In this document: positions 59,908-64,000 of the stretch, in pieces
Layout: each line of letters opens with the position of its first letter
Position numbering within the stretch: position 1 is the stretch's first letter
From: Leptospira fletcheri
GTDB lineage: Bacteria; Spirochaetota; Leptospiria; Leptospirales; Leptospiraceae
NCBI RefSeq assembly: GCF_004769195.1
Contig: NZ_RQET01000009.1
Location: 1 to 64,000 of the forward strand
Direction: 5' to 3'
Length of the DNA: 64,000 nt
The notes under the pieces: generated by a model
The model's database searches: none
What the model saw: the letters and a program-made list of their open reading frames with translations, nothing else
What the model was told of the DNA's origin: nothing
Translations under genes and position numbers: made by a program

Positions 59908-61875
59908 GTGCTGGATCCACAATCGCCGGAACTCAAGGTTGCGGATTACAACTCTGCATTGCAATTGACTCAGGCTTTGGAAGCCCGGGGAGATTTCCAA
60001 TACAAAGGGATCTATAAGCTCGTACTGATCGTCGGAGATTGGACGGAAAAATTCGTCGCGAACAAAATCCTTCCCGCGGCCGATCAGCTCGCTCGGGAAT
60101 TGGCTCTAGATCGGGAAAGGGTTTCGGCCTATCTTCGCGAATTATCCTCGCGACAAAATCCTCCTTTGATCAAAAAGATCTGCATGATCGATTTTGATCC
60201 GACCGGAGACACTTCGGACGGACGATCCATCGGTTCCTCTCTTCGTTTAATGACCGTGTTTGCCCGACCTTTGCAGACGGACGGATCCTCCAGCCATCGG
60301 TATGTGGAGGGGATTAACCAGGCATCTTTTGCCTCCGTCCAGAGATGGATCAAGGAGAGAAGAAAATTCCCGGGTCCGGAAAACTTCCAGAGGTGGATTT
60401 GGGAGTGCATCGATTCGAACCGATTGAGCGAAACGTATGCTTCTTCGGAGATCGGAGGTCTTTTTCAGGATTCTTTCGACATCACTCCGCCGATGAAGCA
60501 GACGACGATCAATATAAACCTGAAACCCGTACTGAAACGATTGGTCGATTCCAAGAACCTATATTTTTTTCGGAACGAACAGGCTCTCAGCCCGGGAAAC
60601 CGGTCCGTATTCTATTACAACGTCCACGAGGAAATCATTTTACGGCTGGAAGCGTATAAGAAATATCTAAAGGAGAAAATCGTCCCGGAATTGCAGAGAA
60701 TCGGAGTCATAGGAAATTTTACTCCCGAAGAGATGGATAGTACCAGAAATCTCGTTACGCAAGTCATTCCTTTCCTAAGCCCCGCTTACGGGGATCAAAA
60801 GACGGTTATGGAAGAACTGTCGACCCTGATCCACTTCGAGGAAGAGGAGAAGGAAAAGAAGGAAAAAGAGGAAAAAAAGGCGAAACTCTCCGAGCTCCTG
60901 GACTATATCCACTCGGCAAACCGTTTGGTTGATCTGAATTTTCTCAGATTCCGAGGGGAACCGATCGAGGGGGAATTGCGCACTCTGATCGTCAATAATG
61001 AGAGCATCCTCAGCGCCGATTACGCGGATAGGAAAAACCTGTACACTTTCGCGCTTCACAAGGAATGCGTTCCGGGGGCGATCGAAAACGCGCGGCGAGT
61101 TTTTAGCGCCACCGGCAATGACAGCGAAATCCGTGTCCTGGAAAAGATGGACGTAAGGGATTTTCTGGATCCTCGGGAGGCGGCCGAGCAGTTTGACAAA
61201 CTGGAATATTCGTCTTTGTTTAAGTACCTTCCTTTTATTACCAGATTTTGGAGATCCTTGTTCGGAAATAACGTAGTGCATCGTTTCGAGGCGGAAGAGA
61301 TCAAAGCTAGATTGTCCACCGAACAGAACAAGATGGTGTTGGAAGCCAAAACGCGGGCTGCCCAGGAAGAAAAGCAGCGTCTAGCGGAGCGTAGGCTCAA
61401 AGAAAAAGACGCGGCGGAGACCGTTGCAAAACCTAAGGCAGCGGCGTCGGCCCCCGCGGAAACGGTTTCGGCCTTTTCTCGGTCGGGGGAACAGGAAGTG
61501 GATCCGGAAGGCAAGAAAATGCTTTCCGCCGTTCTGGACATTTTGGACGCCGCTTGGTCAAAAGGGGAGACTCCGGATCGCAATTATCTTTTGGAAAAGT
61601 TAGGAGCCGACTCCGACGAAAATACCCTTTTGAACTTTCTGAAAAAGAATGCAAAAAAGGAAATCCTTTCCTTTATGGTAAGAAATCAGCAAGAGAGATA
61701 TACGTTTCCGATATTGATCACCAAGAGATATTTGAAGAAGAACGGAAAAGCCCTCTTGGATAAGGCAAAGAAGGTGGTCGACGAACAGAAAGACGCCGAT
61801 ATGCCCGAGCAGGAAAAGTTCGATTTCTATATTTCTTTCGAAGATTTTCTGAATCGAACTCTTGCGAAAATTTAA
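59908..61875 (+). CDS. Large uncharacterised protein between asd and pyk
   Basis: I do not recognise this 655-residue protein. It starts at GTG with AGAGAGG 8 nt upstream and 14 bp after asd, so cotranscription is likely. The N-terminal third may hold a winged helix ([34 protein letters not shown]). A Glu/Lys coiled coil ([19 protein letters not shown]) sits mid-protein, a second charged coiled coil with an Ala-rich linker lies near residues 465-525, and the end is helical ([30 protein letters not shown]). There are no membrane segments. Confidence 0.75.
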   Translation: MLDPQSPELKVADYNSALQLTQALEARGDFQYKGIYKLVLIVGDWTEKFVANKILPAADQLARELALDRERVSAYLRELSSRQNPPLIKKICMIDFDPTGDTSDGRSIGSSLRLMTVFARPLQTDGSSSHRYVEGINQASFASVQRWIKERRKFPGPENFQRWIWECIDSNRLSETYASSEIGGLFQDSFDITPPMKQTTININLKPVLKRLVDSKNLYFFRNEQALSPGNRSVFYYNVHEEIILRLEAYKKYLKEKIVPELQRIGVIGNFTPEEMDSTRNLVTQVIPFLSPAYGDQKTVMEELSTLIHFEEEEKEKKEKEEKKAKLSELLDYIHSANRLVDLNFLRFRGEPIEGELRTLIVNNESILSADYADRKNLYTFALHKECVPGAIENARRVFSATGNDSEIRVLEKMDVRDFLDPREAAEQFDKLEYSSLFKYLPFITRFWRSLFGNNVVHRFEAEEIKARLSTEQNKMVLEAKTRAAQEEKQRLAERRLKEKDAAETVAKPKAAASAPAETVSAFSRSGEQEVDPEGKKMLSAVLDILDAAWSKGETPDRNYLLEKLGADSDENTLLNFLKKNAKKEILSFMVRNQQERYTFPILITKRYLKKNGKALLDKAKKVVDEQKDADMPEQEKFDFYISFEDFLNRTLAKI

Positions 61876-61906
61876 CCGAATCCTTCGCGTTCGTCTGGAA
61901 GACGGC

Positions 61907-61920
61907 GAATCCGCGGATTC
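61907..61920. repeat. Perfect 14-bp palindrome just before pyk
   Basis: GAATCCGCGGATTC ends 11 bp before the pyk ATG. No Shine-Dalgarno is visible between them. It could be an operator or affect initiation, or simply be chance. Confidence 0.35.
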
Positions 61921-61931
61921 TTCCGAATCTC

Positions 61932-63362
61932 ATGAAAAACGAACTCGTTAATTATAGAAAAACCAAAATCATCTGCACGATCGGTCCGGCCACCGCGGAT
62001 AAGAAGATGATTCTCGCTTTAGCGGAAGCCGGGATGAACGTCGCCAGGCTGAACATGTCGCACGGGAACCACGAATTCCACCGTTCGATCATCAAAATCA
62101 TCAAAGCTCTGAATAAAGACGTTCTCAAGCACCCGATCGCGATTTTATTGGATACCCAAGGACCGGAAATCCGAACCGGAGATCTACAGGTGGACCATCT
62201 GGATCTGAAAGTGGGGGAGTCTTTTACTTTCCATATCATTCCGGGTGTCGAATCGGAAGAACAATCCGTTTTCGTGAATTACAGGGACATCGTAAACGAC
62301 TTAAAGGTCGGCGACCGGGTCACGGTGGATAACGGTCTGATCAATCTGGTGGTGGAAGAAATTCAGGAGACCGCCTTGAAATGCAAAGTAGTGGACGGAG
62401 GAAAGTTAGGTTCTCGAAAGCATATCAACCTTCCCGGAATCCGCGTCAATTTGCCTTCCATCACTCAAAAGGATCATAAGGATATTCTTTTCGGATTGGA
62501 GGAGGACGTCGATTTTATCGCTCTTTCCTTTGTCAGGTCCAAAGATGACATCCTGCAACTTCGAAAGATCATCGAGGAAAATAACGGACACTCCGCGATC
62601 GTGGCCAAGATAGAGGACCAGGAAGCGGTCAAAAATATGATCGAAATCGTGGATTCTGCCGACGGCGTCATGGTAGCGAGAGGGGATTTGGGAGTGGAGC
62701 TCCCGATAGAAGAATTACCCATCATACAAAGAGCCATCATACGGGAATGCGCGGTCCGCGGAAAAAGAGTGATCGTCGCGACCCACCTTCTCGAGTCCAT
62801 GATCAGCAATCCTTCTCCTACCAGAGCGGAGGTCACGGATGTGGCCAACGCAGTTTATGAGGAATCCGACGCGATCATGCTCTCCGGAGAAACCGCAGCG
62901 GGAAAATTCCCGATCCGTTGCGTGGAAATGCTTCATAAAATCGCGGAGAGAGTGGAAAAAACTCCGGGCGTCGGGTATGTAGGCGATCGTATTCCTTCCA
63001 ACAAGAAGGAAGAGATGGCAAAATCCGCCGCGATGCTTTCGGATTCGATCAAGAGTCCTGCGATTATAGTGATTACCCGCAGGGGAACGACCGCATTGAA
63101 CGTGGCTTCCTTTCATCCGAGGCATCCTCTGATCTACGCGTTCACGAACATGACGACGGTAAGAAGAAAGCTTTGGCTGACTCGAGGAGTCATTCCTTAT
63201 CGCATCGATTTTTCCAGTGATCCGGAAAAGACCATTAAGTTGGCCATCGAGACGTTGAAGACCAGCGGAAGGATCAAGGAAGGCGATCAGGTAGTGATTC
63301 TTTCGGATATTATCGCGGGGGACGACCGCGTGGAAACGATTCAGATCAGGGAAGTAAAGTGA
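61932..63362 (+). CDS. pyk: Pyruvate kinase
   Basis: This 476-residue enzyme makes pyruvate and ATP from phosphoenolpyruvate. [44 protein letters not shown], the metal/PEP segment [36 protein letters not shown] and [11 protein letters not shown] are intact, and the C-terminal allosteric domain is complete. In KIEDQEAV the usual active-site Glu of IE is present. It lies 56 bp after the uncharacterised gene on the same strand. Confidence 0.96.
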   Translation: MKNELVNYRKTKIICTIGPATADKKMILALAEAGMNVARLNMSHGNHEFHRSIIKIIKALNKDVLKHPIAILLDTQGPEIRTGDLQVDHLDLKVGESFTFHIIPGVESEEQSVFVNYRDIVNDLKVGDRVTVDNGLINLVVEEIQETALKCKVVDGGKLGSRKHINLPGIRVNLPSITQKDHKDILFGLEEDVDFIALSFVRSKDDILQLRKIIEENNGHSAIVAKIEDQEAVKNMIEIVDSADGVMVARGDLGVELPIEELPIIQRAIIRECAVRGKRVIVATHLLESMISNPSPTRAEVTDVANAVYEESDAIMLSGETAAGKFPIRCVEMLHKIAERVEKTPGVGYVGDRIPSNKKEEMAKSAAMLSDSIKSPAIIVITRRGTTALNVASFHPRHPLIYAFTNMTTVRRKLWLTRGVIPYRIDFSSDPEKTIKLAIETLKTSGRIKEGDQVVILSDIIAGDDRVETIQIREVK

Positions 63363-63365
63363 TCT

Positions 63366-63668
63366 TTATTCTCCGCCTCCGCCAGGGTTTTCGGAGTCGG
63401 ATGGTCCGAAGGCTTGGCTTTCGATCCAGGCCAAAAGGGCTTCTTTGACTCCGAGGCGGTCCAAAGCTTCGAATAACATTCCCGTATAATTCAATGAGGA
63501 TTGGAAACGTTCGAACTCCAATCGGACCTTCAACTTCTTGATGTGAAGGTACAATTTCAATTCCTCCGGAGTCATATCTTCGGGATCCTTTTCCGAAAAG
63601 TCTTCGGATCCGACGAAAGGATTGAGCCGAAGTCCGGAAAAATCGCTCTGTTTCTTTTTTTTACTCAT
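63366..63668 (-). CDS. Small hypothetical cytoplasmic protein
   Basis: The protein has 100 residues from the ATG at 63668 (MSKKKKQSDFSGLRLNPFVG); longer starts would run into the upstream gene. A helical segment (EDMTPEELKLYLHIKKLKVRLEFERFQSSLNYTGMLFEALDRLGVKEALLAWIESQ) makes up most of it. The function is unknown. It follows the small membrane protein gene by 13 bp, so the pair is probably cotranscribed. Confidence 0.7.
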   Translation of the reverse strand: MSKKKKQSDFSGLRLNPFVGSEDFSEKDPEDMTPEELKLYLHIKKLKVRLEFERFQSSLNYTGMLFEALDRLGVKEALLAWIESQAFGPSDSENPGGGGE

Positions 63669-63681
63669 CCTTTCTAAGGTC

Positions 63682-63960
63682 TTAATTCTTGAATCTCGAA
63701 GCTGCGATTCCCAAGGAGAGGAAGGAAAAAAAGATACAAACGCCGCCGGTTCCGAGGGAAGCAAGTAGGAAGTCCCCGCCGAACGTTTTCAAGAAGAAGA
63801 GGAATACGGCGGCCAGGAAAAACAGAACTCCTATTCCTAAAAAATAGAGGCTGATCTTCAGAAATAGATAGGCCTGGAGGCCCTGTTTGATCTTTACTTG
63901 TGCAGATTTTCTAAGATACAGTAGGAGGGTTTCGATGTATTCCAGGAAGGAATCGATCAA
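63682..63960 (-). CDS. Small membrane protein
   Basis: This 92-residue protein begins with an amphipathic helix (DSFLEYIETLLLYLRKSAQVKIKQGLQAYL) and has two transmembrane helices (FLKISLYFLGIGVLFFLAAVFLFFL and LLASLGTGGVCIFFSFLSLGIAA). This resembles phage-holin-superfamily or Actinobacteria/holin-X-like proteins (DUF1469 type). It is probably intact, with the last 40 bases of the window upstream of it. Confidence 0.7.
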   Translation of the reverse strand: MIDSFLEYIETLLLYLRKSAQVKIKQGLQAYLFLKISLYFLGIGVLFFLAAVFLFFLKTFGGDFLLASLGTGGVCIFFSFLSLGIAASRFKN

Positions 63961-64000
63961 AGAGAGGAGATGATTTCTTAATTCGAAATTTTCGAAAAAA

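Overview
This window looks like a spirochaete of the genus Leptospira, most likely a stretch of its second chromosome (CII). The evidence is a complete leftward haem-biosynthesis cluster with an embedded HemKR-type two-component system and a perfect TGACA-N6-TGACA hem-box, a giant Leptospira-type secreted protein with DUF1566 partners, MBOAT/DUF1574 pairs, metF and asd nearby, and two ParAB systems plus a replication initiator. Assignment to CII is inference; the gene families are read from sequence.

Layout. 0-15 kb: a leftward polymorphic-toxin-like locus. Two DUF1566 exported proteins are followed by a giant protein of about 2770 residues with a Hint (pretoxin-type) domain and a unique C-terminal domain, a lipoprotein that may be its immunity partner, a small membrane-anchored protein, and an orphan cassette that repeats 854 bp of the giant gene but carries another Hint domain and tail. 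15-17 kb: a small lipoprotein, a hypothetical gene and a VapBC toxin-antitoxin pair with a perfect operator palindrome. 17-24.5 kb: housekeeping and redox genes (SRPBCC, two SDRs, NDH-2, LMW-PTP), a diguanylate cyclase, a cNMP-binding protein, an acyltransferase and an FMN reductase. 24.5-26.4 kb: the first parA-parB pair with two copies of a parS-like palindrome. 26.4-40.6 kb: a beta-barrel protein, hemH, and the tightly overlapping operon hemA-hemCD-hemB-hemL-hemK-hemR-hemE-hemN, followed on the same strand by a membrane protein gene and hemG. 40.6-45.8 kb: a HAD hydrolase, mqnD, metF and a fibre-like surface protein with discoidin domains and eight exact 32-residue repeats.

45.9-54.1 kb is a plasmid-like replication and partition block. 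Leftward parA-parB-rep is followed upstream, on the other strand, by a divergent set of poorly characterised genes (a degenerate NtrC-like AAA protein, three hypothetical proteins and a zinc ribbon) and an 800-bp gene-free stretch that may encode a structured RNA. The parB-rep gap holds a consensus promoter overlapped by a 21-bp palindrome, a long rep leader with alternative stems before a U-run, and a short convergent transcription unit (consensus promoter plus intrinsic terminator) that would make an antisense RNA of about 55 nt against the rep leader. This is the most interesting regulatory structure in the window.

54.2-64 kb: an MBOAT acyltransferase, a polytopic membrane protein, a DUF1574 (SGNH-like) protein, asd, a large uncharacterised protein, pyk and two small genes. 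No rRNA, tRNA, CRISPR array or intact insertion sequence was seen.
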